64,000 bases of DNA from Smallanthus sonchifolius (Eukaryota > Streptophyta > Magnoliopsida > Asterales > Asteraceae), in assembly GCA_023525975.1 (NCBI GenBank), contig CM042023.1:15053501-15117500 (forward strand). Reading direction: 5' to 3'. The first letter of the stretch is position 1. Each line of letters opens with the position of its first letter. The notes below the pieces were generated by a model. The model was not told the origin of the DNA. It did not search any database and worked only from the letters and a program-made list of their open reading frames with translations. Positions 46,497 through 58,310 of the stretch are shown piece by piece. The position numbers and the translations under genes were made by a program.

Positions 46497-48282
46497 TATA
46501 TATATATTTCCCATGGGGATGAATAGTGATTTTTTTTTATTTTTATTTTTATTTTTTAATTTGTTTTCTCCTTTTTTATTATTTACTTTTATGTTTCCTT
46601 TCTATTAACATTATTTTTACCGTTGTGTCTATGCTTTCGTTTAAATTTTATTAACGATGGGCCCGACAACGTTATCTATGATAACTTTCGTTCGTTATGT
46701 TTTTTTAAATAACGAAATGCGCCGTTTTCTTAACAATTTCTTTTGTCAACGTTCTGGTTTAAATTTTATTGAAGACAGTTGTATTCAACTTCAACTGTTT
46801 TTGGGTATCGTACGTTATAACGAGTCTGTGATTCCACGCAAACGAGCCAAACCAATAACAAACAGACTCCCGCCGCGAAGCGCGGGGGGTAAAACACATG
46901 GAGGAGAATAGTAATGTGTACAAGATGCAATGCAGCATGTACAACTCTTGCTTATGGCTTTTATGCGTGTGAACATCCCCTTTTTACGCCCATTTCTTCT
47001 TTTCCCTTTCACACCAGACCAAATTAGGGTTTCCCTCCCATGGGGATTAATAGTGATTTTTTTTTTTTAATTAGTTTTCCCTTTTTTTATTATTTAGTTT
47101 TATGTTTCCTTTCTATTAACATTATTTCCCGACAACGTTATCTATGATAACTTTCGTTCGTTATGTTTTTTTAAATAACGAAATGCGCCGTTTTCTTAAC
47201 AATTTCTTTTGTCAACGTTCTGGTTTAAATTTTATTGAAGACAGTTGTATTCAACTTCAACTGTTTTTGGGTATCGTACGTTATAACGAGTCTGTGATTC
47301 CACGCAAACGAGCCAAACCAATAACAAACAGACTCCCGCCACAAAGCGCGGGGGGTAAACACATGGAGGAGAATAGTAGTGTGTACAAGATGCAATGCAG
47401 CATGTACAACTCTTGCTTATGGCTTTTATGAGTGCGAGCATCCCTTTTTTACGCCAATTTCTTCTTTCCCCTTTCACACTAGACCAAATTAGGGTTTCCC
47501 TCATTCACCATACGACCCATTACTAGAGGTGAGTGAACACCACCGGCTCTTCCACCGCTAATAGTAGTTTTTTTTTTCTTACAAATTTTTTTTTTATAAA
47601 CTGGCCACTAAAGTTCAAAATAAGCATTAATTTTCTTTTCTTTTTTACTCAAAACTTTGTTTTTTTATAGATTTGTCACATAAGTTCAATAAACTTTCGT
47701 TCGTTAACTTTTTTCAAAATACAGGTGCGCCGTTTTTTTTTTGTCAACGTTCCGATATAAATTTGTTTTAAAACGGAGTTGTATTCAAAATCGATTTTTT
47801 TTATCGTTGCCTGTATCGAGTGCCGTTACCGTTGTGGTACCATGACGAACCGAACCTATTATGGGCGAACAACATCATTATTGATATTGGTATTATCGAT
47901 TCGCCTTATGGTTTTCGACGAACCGAACCGGTAATTTTTTTAATTTGTTTTTCATTTTTTTATTATTTAGTTTTATGTTTCCTTTCTATTAACACTATTT
48001 CTACCGTTGTGCCTATGCTTTCGTTTAAATTTTATTAACGATGGGCCCGACAACGTTATCTATGATAACTTTCGTTCGTTATGTTTTTTTAAATAACGGA
48101 ATGCGCCGTTTTCTTAACAATTTCTTTTGTCAACGTTTTGGTTTAAATTTTATTGTAGACAGTTGTATTCAACTTCAAGTGTTTTTGGGTATCGTACGTT
48201 ATAACGAATCTGTGATTCCAAGCAAACGAGGCAAACCAATAACAACCAGACTCCCGCCGCGAAGCGCTGGGGTAAAAACTAC
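46497..48282 (+). repeat. Higher-order repeat 1 (about 1.79 kb)
   Basis: Order: short unit right after CTAG, second 510-type unit (core with about 43 bp deleted near 47,128), long spacer with the CCGGCTCTTCCACCGC block, long-type core, and end CTAC where the other copies have CTAG. Confidence 0.8.
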
Positions 48283-50118
48283 TATATATATATTTCCCAT
48301 AGGGATGAATAGTGATTTTTTTTTTATTATTTTTTTTTTAATTTGTTTTCCCCTTTTTTATTATTTAGTTTTATGTTTCATTTCTATTAACATTATTTTT
48401 ACCGTTGTGCCTATGCTTTCGTTTAAATTTTATTAACGATGGGCCCGATAACGTTATCTATGATAACTTTCGTTCGTTATGTTTTTTTAAATAACGAAAT
48501 GCGCCGTTTTCTTAACAATTTCTTTTGTCAACGTTCTGGTTTAAATTTTATTGAAGACAGTTGTATTCAACTTCAAGTGTTTTTGGGTATCGTACGTTAT
48601 AACGAGTCTGTGATTCCACGCAAACGAGCCAAACCAATAACAAACAGACTCCCGCCGCGAAGCGCGGGGGGTAAAACACATGGAGGAGAATAGTAATGTG
48701 TACAAGATGCAATGCAGCATGTACAACTCTTGCTTATGGCTTTTATGAGTGTGAACATCCCCTTTTTACGCCCATTTCTTCTTTTCTATTTCACACCAGA
48801 CCAAATTAGGGTTTCCCTCCGATGGGGATGAATAGTGATTTTTTTTTAATTAGTTTTCCCCTTTTTTATTATTTAGTTTTATGTTTCCTTTCTATTAACA
48901 TTATTTTTACCGTTGTGCCTATGCTTTCGTTTAAATTTTATTAACGATGGGCCCGACAACGTTATCTATGATAACTTTCGTTCGTTATGTTTTTTTAAAT
49001 AACGAAATGCGTCGTTTTCTTAACAATTTCTTTTGTCAACGTTCTGGTTTAAATTTTATTGAAGACAGTTGTATTCAACTTCAAGTGTTTTTGGGTATCG
49101 TACGTTATAACGAGTCTGTGATTCCACGTAAACGAGCCAAACCAATAACAAACAGACTCTCGCCGCGAAGCGCGAGGGGTAAAACACATGGAGGAGAATA
49201 GTAATGTGTACAAGATGCAATGCAGCATGTACAACTCTTGCTTATGGCTTTTATGAGTGTGAGCATCCCTTTTTTACGCCCATTTCTTCTTTCCCCTTTC
49301 ACACCAGACCAAATTAGGGTTTCTCTCATTCACCATCGTTTCACCATACGACCCATTACTACCGGTTAGTGAACACCACCGGCTCTTCCACCGCTAATAG
49401 TAGTTTTTTTTTTCTTACAAAAGTTTTTTTTATAAACTGGTCACTAAAGTTCAAAATAAGCATTAATTTTCTTTTCTTTTTTACTCAAAACTTTGTTTTT
49501 TTATAGATTTGCCACATAAGTTCAATAAACTTTCGTTCGTTAACTTTTTTCAAAATACAGGTGCGCCGTTTTTTTTTTGTCAACGTTCGGATATAAATTT
49601 GTTTTAAAACGGAGTTGTATTCAAAATCGATTTTTTTTATCGTTGCCTATATCGAGTGCCGTTACCGTTGTGGTACCATGACGAACCGAACCTATTATGG
49701 GCGAACAACATCATTATTGATATTGGTATTATCGATTCGCCTTATGGTTTTCGACGAACCGAACCGGTAATTTTTTTAATTTGTTTTCCATTTTTTTATT
49801 ATTTAGTTTTATGTTTCCTTTCTATTAACATTATTTTTACCGTTGTGCCTATGCTTTCGTTTAAATTTTATTAACGATGGGCCCGACAACGTTATCTATG
49901 ACAACTTTCGTTCGTTATGTTTTTTTAAATAACGGAATGCGCCGTTTTCTAAACAATTTCTTTTGTCAACGTTCTGGTTTAAATTTTATTGAAGACAGTT
50001 GTATTCAACTTCAAGTGTTTTTGGGTATCGTATGTTATAACGAATCTGTGATTCCACGCAAACGAGACAAACCAATAACAAACAAACTCACGCCGCGAAG
50101 CGCTGGGATAAAAACTAG
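48283..50118 (+). repeat. Higher-order repeat 2 (about 1.84 kb)
   Basis: Same order as repeat 1: short unit (core 48,438), 510-type unit (core 48,946), long spacer and long-type core (49,876), ending in CTAG at 50,115-50,118. The next repeat starts at once with (AT)n-TTTCCCATGGGG. Confidence 0.8.
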
Positions 50119-53100
50119 TATATATATATTTCCCATGGGGATGAATAGTGATTTTTTTTTTTTTTTAAATTTGTTTTCCCCTTTTTTATTATTTAGTTTT
50201 ATGTTTCCTTTCTATTAACATTATTTTTACCGTTGTGCCTATACTTTCGTTTAAATTTTATTAACGGTGGGCCCGACAACGTTATCTATGATAACTTTCG
50301 TTCGTTATGTTTTTTTAAATAACGAAATGCGCCGTTTTCTTAACAATTTCTTTTGTCAACGTTCTGGTTTAAATTTTATTGAAGACAGTTGTATTCAACT
50401 TCAAGTGTTTTTGGGTATCGTACGTTATAACGAGTCTGTGATTCCACGCAAACGAGCCAAACCAATAACAAACAGACTCTCGCCGCGAAGCGCGGGGGGT
50501 AAAACACATGGAGGAGAATAGTAATGTGTACAAGATGCAATGCAGCATGTACAACTCTTGCTTATGACGTTTATGAGTGTGAGCATCCCTTTTTTACGCC
50601 CATTTATTCTTTCCCCTTTCACACCAGACCAAATTAGGGTTTCTCTCCCATGGGGATGAATAGTGATTTTATTTTATTTTTTTTTAATTTGTTTTCCATT
50701 TTTTTATTATTTAGTTTTATGTTTCCTTTCTATTAACATTATTTTTACCGTTGTGCCTATGCTTTCGTTTAAATTTTATTAACGATGGGCCCGACAACGT
50801 TATCTATGATAACTTTCGTTCGTTATGTTTTTTTAAATAACGAAATGCGCCGTTTTCTTAACAATTTCTTTTGTTAACGTTCTGGTTTAAATTTTATTGA
50901 AGACAATTGTATTCAACTTCAAGTGTTTTTGGGTATCGTACGTTATAACGAGTCTGTGATTCCACGCAAACGAGCCAAACCAATAACAAACAGACTCTCG
51001 TCGCGAAGCGCGGGGGGTAAAACACATGGATGAGAATAGTAATGTGTAGAAGATGCAATGCAGCATGTACAACTTTTGCTTATGGCTTTTATGAGTGTGA
51101 GCATCACTTTTTTACGCCCATTTATTCTTTCCCCTTTCACACCAGACCAAATTAGGGTTTCTCTCCCATGGGGATGAATAGTGATTTTTTTAATTTTTTT
51201 TTAATTTGTTTTCCTCTTTTTTATTATTTAGTTTTATGTTTCCTTTCTATTAACATTATTTTTACCGTTGTGCCTATGCTTTCGTTTAAATTTTATTAAC
51301 GGTGGGCCCGACAACGTTATCTATGATAACTTTCGTTCGTTATGTTTTTTTAAATAACGAAATGAGCCGTTTTCTTAACAATTTCTTTTGTCAACGTTCT
51401 GGTTTAAATTTTATTGAAGACAGTTGTATTCAACTTCAAGTGTTTTTGGGTATCGTACATATATATATTTCCCATGGGGATGAATAGTAAATTTTTTTTA
51501 ATTTTTTCCCCTTTTTTATTATTTAGTTTTATGTTTCCTTTCTATTAACATTATTTTTACCGCTGTGCCTATGCTTTCGTTTAAATTTTATTAACGATGG
51601 GCCCGACAACGTTATCTATGATAACTTTCGTTCGTTATGTTTTTTTAAATAAGGAAATGCGCCGTTTTCTTAACAATTTCCTTTGTCAACGTTCTGGTTT
51701 AAATTTTATTGAAGACAGTTGTATTCAACTTCAAGTGTTTTTGGGTATCGTACGTTATAACGAGTCTGTGATTCCACGCAAACGAGCCAAACCAATAACA
51801 AACAGACTCCCGCCGCGAAGCGCGGGGGGTAATACACATGGAGGAGAATAGTAATGTGTACAAGATGCAATGCAGCATGTACAACTCTTGCTTATGGCTT
51901 TTATGCATGTGAACATCCTCTTTTTACGCCCATTTCTTCTTTTCCCTTTCACACCAGACCAAATTAGGGTTTCCCTCCCATGGGGATGAATAGTGATTTT
52001 TTTTTTAATTAGTTTTCCCCTTTTTTATTATTTAGTTTTATGTTTCCTTTCTATTAACATTATTTTTACCGTTGTGCCTATGCTTTCGTTTAAATTTTAT
52101 TAATGATGGGCCCGATAACGTTATCTGTGATAACTTTCGTTCGTTATGTTTTTTTAAATAACGAAATGCGCCGTTTTCTTAACAATTTCTTTTGTTAACG
52201 TTCTGCTTTAAATTTTATTGAAGACACTTGTATTCAACTTCAAGTGTTTTTGGGTATCGTACGTTATAACGAGTCTGTGATTCCACGCAAACGAGCCAAA
52301 CCAATAACAAACACACTCCCGCCGCGAAGCGCGGGGGGTAAAACACATGGAGGAGAATAGTAATGTGTAGAAGATGCAATGCAGCATGTACAACTCTTGC
52401 TTATGACTTTTATGAGTGTGAGCATCCCTTTTTTACGCCCATTTCTTTTTTCCCCTTTCACACCAGACCAAATTAGGGTTTCCCTCATTCACCATCGTTT
52501 CACCATACGACCCATTACTAGCGGTGAGTGAACACCACCGGCTCTTCCATCGCTAATAGTAGTTTTTTTTTTCATGGGGATGAATAGTAGTTTTTTTTTT
52601 CTTACAAAAGTTTTTTTTTATAAACTGGCCACTAAAGTTCAAAATAAGCTTTAATTTTCTTTTCTTTTTTACTCAAAACTTTGTTTTTTTATAGATTTGC
52701 CACATAAGTTTAATAAACTCTCGTTCGTTAACTTTTTTTCAAAATACAGGTGCGCCGTTTTTTTTTGTTAACGTTCCGATATAAATTTGTTTTAAAACGG
52801 AGTTGTATTCAAAATCGATTTTTTTTATCGTTGCCTGTATCGAGTGCCGTTACCGTTGTGGTACCATGACGAACCGAATCTATTATGGGCGAACAACATC
52901 ATTATTGATATTGGTATTATCGATTCGCCTTATGGTTTTTGACGAACCGAACCGGTAATTTTTTTAATTTGTTTTACCTTTTTTTATTATTTAGTTTTAT
53001 GTTTCCTTTCTATTAACATTATTTTTACCGTTGTGCCTATGCTTTCGTTTAAATTTTATTAACGATGGGCCCGACAACGTTATCTATGATAACTTTCGTT

Positions 53101-53306
53101 CGTTATGTTTTTTAAATAACGGAATGCGCCGTTTTCTTAACAATTTCTTTTGTCAACGTTCTGGTTTAAATTTTATTGAAGACAGTTGTATTCAACTTCA
53201 AGTGTTTTTGGGTATCGTACGTTATAACGAATTTATGATTCCACGCAAACGAGCCAAACCAATAACAACCAGACTCCCGCCGCGAAGCGCGGGGGGTAAA
53301 AACTAG
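50119..53306 (+). repeat. Higher-order repeat 3, expanded (about 3.2 kb)
   Basis: Contains extra 510-type units (cores 50,266, 50,784, 51,301, 51,596, 52,107). The 51,301 unit is truncated at about 51,456, before its hairpin. It ends with the long spacer, the core at 53,064 and a full Helitron terminus: hairpin (53,276-53,295) and CTAG/T (53,303-53,307). This is the right boundary of the array. Confidence 0.8.
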
Positions 53307-55552
53307 TTTCTTTTAAAGAAACATGTTAATAAATATAAAAATATGTATTTTTTTAAAATATAATTGATGAGTGAAATGATGAGAAGTAACCATGAATGGG
53401 TGGATAAAAAAGGGTGGGGTAATGGAAATAAACAATTGAGAGTTTATAGAACATGACAAAATTATTTAGTAGAGTTGTTTGGTATTTAAATTTATAATAA
53501 TTCAGACTATGTACGGAAAACAAAATAATCCTAAATAAATGAATTATTTTGCCACGTTGGCGTTGTAATAAAAATATAAAATTAAAAGAAAATGAAACAA
53601 AACACTAACAATAATATTATTATATTGTTTTGGACAAAAATCCGACTCCTTAGTTTGACATTTTCTTAGTTAATTTACATACAGAAATTATTTGTTTGTT
53701 GTTATATAGCATTTAAAATATTAAATTCATGGAGGAAAATCTATATATAATCTACAATTCAATTAATATTTGTTATGAAAAAAATTATTTAATATTTTGT
53801 TTATTACAAATTAATTATTGCTACTAAATAGTACTTCATTTAACATTGACTGCTTGCCCTACTATTTTCATAAAATTATTTAGAATTGTGTCTTAAAAAA
53901 GTGATTTAAGAGTCTCACCACTTACTATTGTTTTCCTTTTAGTTTAAAGGTAAAGTAGGTATAATAATTATTGCAAGATATTCATAGATACAAAATAATC
54001 TCACCTACCATTATATTTTTACTATGTATATCTTTTTCGTGTCCACCTTATATTATGATACGACAACATTAGAGCCATATATTTTAATATTAATTTGTGT
54101 TTCGTCATGAAAACAATTTAAAAATAATTTGCGTTTTTTTTCTTATGAGAGTCGGAACCATATATAGTTTGTATACCGATAAAAGAACGTTTCAACCTTT
54201 TTTACATGTTAAAACAACGTTCAAACTAGCACAAATCTTTTAAAAGCGAATAGTCTTGATGTTACGATACAGTTAGAAAATTCAGCTTCAATCAGGGTTA
54301 CAGCAATTTTTTCTTTCATATTCGTTTCAACTACTCTACCTGAAACAATTTGAGGGGTCTATAAAAACTCGCCGACTTAAATACCTCAATGGTTAGAAAT
54401 TTTGACCGATCAGATGATCACCAGACCATCGGACCTCTTTTAGTTCCGCCCGCCCTTAGATCCTTCAACAAAAGGGTTGTATAGTCAATGTACTCAACCT
54501 TAATTGGTCCAAACAATTGGGTGTACAATTACAAGTTACAATGAATGATTGATATCATCTATTGAAAAAGTCAAGAATACAATCTATGGTACAAATTTGA
54601 TAATGGGCCCAACCCGAATGATATTTATTACCCACGAAGTAGTACTAGATAAAGAAATTGAAAATGGCAAATACAAAAGGAAAGGAAACAAAGAAAGTAT
54701 AGTTGAGTAGTCGAACTTTACACAAAATTGGCCCACAAAATTGTACGGAATGAATGGGCCGGGCCACCAGCAATAATAAAAGATGGAAATGTGATGTATT
54801 TGGAATAAAAAAAATAATAATAATAAAAGAAAATAATGGTACATGGTACTTTGTAGATGTCTTTCTTATCCTATGGTTTAGTATGGTTGCTATTCTATTC
54901 CAAGGCAGCCAGCTAATATTGTCTCCTCATTGGATGGTCTATTTTCATGCTTCTACCCATGGTTTTCTTTCGGTAATATCTTTTTTCTCTTTTTAAAACA
55001 GAATCAATTAAATTCCAAAATAATACTATTATAATGGTATTTTACGTCATCTTAGAATTTTTTTTTTCCATTTTCAACTTTTTTTTAAAGACTATTAGGG
55101 CATGAGCCGGAGCGAGCTTGGCTTTGTGAAAATTTTGGTCAAAACTTGGTTTTTCATCGACTTGTATAGACTTGTGATGTGAAGAGTTGATTTACGCGTT
55201 GTCGCTGTAAAAAAATTCTTGTATTCGATATAAAGGAATGATTTATATGAACGTGTTAACATAACAGGTAGATCGAGGTTGCACACCTATGAGGGATGTG
55301 AAATGCATATATAGATGATATTTATACATACTAGTTTTGGTACTTTGAGAGTAAAAATATGTATATTTTTTAAAAATTATTAGAAATATTAGATTTTTCT
55401 TTTATGAAATAACTAGGGGTTATATAAATGATGGATTCTTGTAATACTTGAATAAAATTAGGCACAAAAAATATACCTTTAGTTATTATAAAAAAATATA
55501 TTATGAGATTAGAAAATAGTTTAGGTTAGATAAAGCTCAGTTCTCATTAAAA
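53307..55552. other. Gene-less AT-rich spacer
   Basis: About 2.2 kb without gene, RNA or clear repeat family. Open frames at 54,584-54,844 (minus) and 54,754-54,996 (plus) are Phe/Leu- or AT-biased with no motif and are not called. Confidence 0.5.
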
Positions 55553-56425
55553 TTAGAGTTAAAAGTACACAGATGGTCATTTTGCTTCTTTGATTTGGCA
55601 ATCCATTTCGGCTTGGTGTGGTATTCCGTCGATTTTCGCCTTCTCGGTTAGGGATCTTCTAAACATTCATATTATTTCAAACCGGAGTCGGGTTAAAAGG
55701 AAATCAATTCAAGGGATTATTATGGTGGTTTGTTGGTGCATTTGGAAGGCTAGAAACGAGTTTGTATTCGATAATAAAGTGCCTCTTGTTGCTAAAATTT
55801 TGGATGACACAAAATCCCTCGGGTTTCTTTGGATGAAAAATAGATCTTGTAAGTCTATAGCGTGGAAAGATTGGTGTAAGTTTTGTTTCTAATTGTGTTT
55901 TGTTGTTTCCCGACTCTAGCTGCTTGCTAGTTGCCCTTTAATGAAATTTGATGTTAAAAAAAAAGTACACAGATGGTCCTCAAATTATGCATAAATGTAA
56001 ATTTTGGATTTGGTCGCTAAGTTTGAAAAATTACAATGTCAATCCCCAAATTATGCATAAAGTGTAACATGTTTGATCCCTGAAGTGGATGTCAGTTAAC
56101 TTTTCTATTAAATATTTTAAAAATAACCAAAATACCTCTAGATTAAAAAAATAAAAAAAACCTATATTTATACCCCCTAGTTCACAGGCGACACCGCCGC
56201 TTTTTTTCTAAAACCTATTTTATTAATTTTTTTTTAACTTAGGGCTATTTTGGTTACTTTTAAAAATATTTAACAGAAAAGTTAACTGTCATCCATTCCA
56301 GTGACTAAACATGTTACGTTTTTTGCTTAATTTGGAGACTGACAGTGTAATTTTTCAAAATTAGAAACCAAATCTAAATTTAGACATACCACAGGGACTA
56401 TACTTTACTCTAAAATTTATATCAC
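55553..56425. mobile_element. Foldback/MITE element with long inverted arms
   Basis: The left arm (55,553-55,578 and 55,961-56,150) pairs with the right arm (about 56,215-56,425). Matching blocks include GAAAAATTACA, GTAACATGTTT, ACAGTTAACTTTTCT and TTAAATATTTTTAAAA when one arm is reversed. The arms are about 200 bp around a short centre (CACAGGCGACACCGCC). No coding capacity. A LINE insertion splits the left arm. Confidence 0.8.
55561..55978 (+). mobile_element. LINE 3' fragment with 18-bp target-site duplication
   Basis: Inserted sequence 55,579-55,960 is flanked by the exact 18-mer AAAAGTACACAGATGGTC (55,561-55,578 and 55,961-55,978). It reads as an L1 C-terminal tail (WCIWKARNEFVFDN, LGFLWMKNRS) up to a TAA near 55,890, then a 3' UTR with CTTGCTAGTTG and an A-run. 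It is severely 5'-truncated. The tail resembles the fragment at 1.2-1.8 kb, so both come from one LINE family. Confidence 0.92.
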
Positions 56426-56794
56426 ACCAAAAAAACAAAAGGGAACTAAATAAAACTATGTATTTAGATTTATATTATTAGAGAAAAACTAAATTTTATC
56501 TTAATAAAAATTAAGAAAAGCAAAAGAAAAAAAAACTGGAATTTGCTTTTAAATTGTGCGCCAATTTAAATCCAGGTTTCTCACTGAGGTTCATAAGTTT
56601 CGAAAAGCAAAACAAAAAATATAATGGTTTTAATAATTTTCTTTCTGAATATACAACATATATTATTTTTTTTTAAGTTCTTTGAGGGAACCAGCATGAA
56701 TGGTTTAATATAAATTGCCCAATAATAGGAAATAGAGACCAATATACATATATGATAACAAACAGAAAGCATGCAACAACCACAAATGTCATTC

Positions 56795-58271
56795 CTATAT
56801 TTCAAGATCATCCAATGAGATTTCATTTGCAGTCAGCATCTTCATTTTCTGCAAATTCAATATAAAACAAATATCATCAATCAAACAAACAAACAAACAA
56901 AAACTTTTCATAATATTTTGAAAACATTTCTCAATTCTGTTACTGACCGTTATGAACTGTGGAGGATCATCAAGACTAGATGAACCTAGAACGATTTCTC
57001 TCTTCAATTTATCTGTCAACTTGTGACAAACTCGTAGCTGAGAGGAACGGGGTTTAATGTAAGGTTTTTTGTGCTTATTATAAAACCGACGATTCTTCAA
57101 AACTAGAAAATACTTACCTCGGATCTAGTTGCACCACCAACGATAAATACAAAAACACGTCGACCCATTTTCTTAAAGTCACTAGACGTGTGCCTCGGAA
57201 TGGAATCACTGCAACAAAAGCAAAAAACTCGGGTTTTATTTTATATTTTTATTAAATAAGTAAATAACTATGTAATTATTAGTTTTGATAAAATAAAAAA
57301 TATGGCAGACCTAGAATACCCGTCTTCAGAATCTCGAGGCCGGGCCCACGTTGCTGTTCTTCTGGATCTCATTGAATGAGCAGGTGGTAGTGCTGACTCA
57401 GACTGTGATCTACCATGAAAAGTGGGACTTGGATCATTCATACAAGGGTAATCATTCTTTGGTAGTTCATTTTTGCTAAGCTTTTCGATCAGGTCCTGAA
57501 AGATGACGTGTGTTTTTAGTTGGGTCTCTTAAATGGTTGAAGAAAAATGATAGAAATTCATACCTCGATCACTGGATAAAATCTTGTTAACTGCCAGGGG
57601 GATTGTTCACCAACACGATCTTTTCTTAACCCGTGCTTCTTCTAAATTAATAAAATTATAATTATAAATATATATATACATAATTATAAAAGTATATAAA
57701 TTAAATAATTAAATAAATAATAAATAATAAACGAGCCGAGCCCGAGCTTGAAAAACTACTCACAAGCCGAGTTTAGGCCATCCGTAGTTGTTTCACGCCC
57801 AAGTGATTCAAACCCCGCCACGTCACTGCCACATCAGCACATGAGCAATCATTGGACAGAATCACTAAGGTGTGTAGTGGTTTCACTCCCCACATTTATT
57901 TTTTAATCATAAACTAATTATTTAATTAAAAAGAAAAAAAAAAGAAATAATGAGTTGGAGTTTTTTGATTGGTTGTTAGTTGTTTGGTTTGCCCCTTATG
58001 CCCGTGAATGCCCCATGCCCCCCATATTCACGCCCATTCACGCCCTAGGGGAGCGGCGTTCCACGCCCATGAAAGGGCCATGTGGATCACGCCCCCCCTT
58101 TCACGCTACCACTACACTTACTCTTAGTGCGGTTCAAAAAGCTCACGGCTCGAGGTTCACTCCAAAAAAGCTTGCTCGAAACCGGCTCGTCCAGAGCCAA
58201 GGTAAGCTCGCTCATTAGCTGGCTCGTTGGCTCACTCACTTGGCTCGTTTAAATTAAAGCCAAATTTTTAA

Positions 58272-58310
<39 letters not shown>

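Larger units (their letters stand above)
43941..53306 (+). mobile_element. Tandem array of Helitron-derived units (about 16 copies)
   Basis: A core of about 240 bp, starting ACGATGGGCCCGACAACG and ending in the hairpin CCGCCGCGAAGCGCGGGG, recurs about 16 times with start positions near 44,091, 44,815, 45,323, 46,254, 46,656, 47,131 (partly deleted), 48,040, 48,438, 48,946, 49,876, 50,266, 50,784, 51,301, 51,596, 52,107 and 53,064. Four copies carry or nearly carry the Helitron 3' end after the hairpin (TAAAAACTAG, 46,493-46,496, 50,115-50,118, 53,303-53,306; CTAC at 48,279-48,282). The others continue into a tail of about 180 bp (ACACATGGAGGAGAATAG ... TTAGGGTTTCCCTC). Units start with (AT)n-TTTCCCATGGGGATGAATAG. 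No transposase is encoded; recurring 61-131-codon frames are shared only because the DNA is repeated. Confidence 0.85.

Noticed and set aside
43941..53306. Dozens of 60-130-codon frames in the array as a gene family or CRISPR-like array
   Set aside because: They exist on both strands because the DNA is repeated, run through the Helitron hairpin and have no protein motif. Unit length and lack of unique spacers exclude CRISPR.
53400..55000. Phe/Leu-rich membrane-like frames between the array and KEULE
   Set aside because: AT-rich spacer with homopolymer runs gives chance hydrophobic codons; no start context or conserved features.
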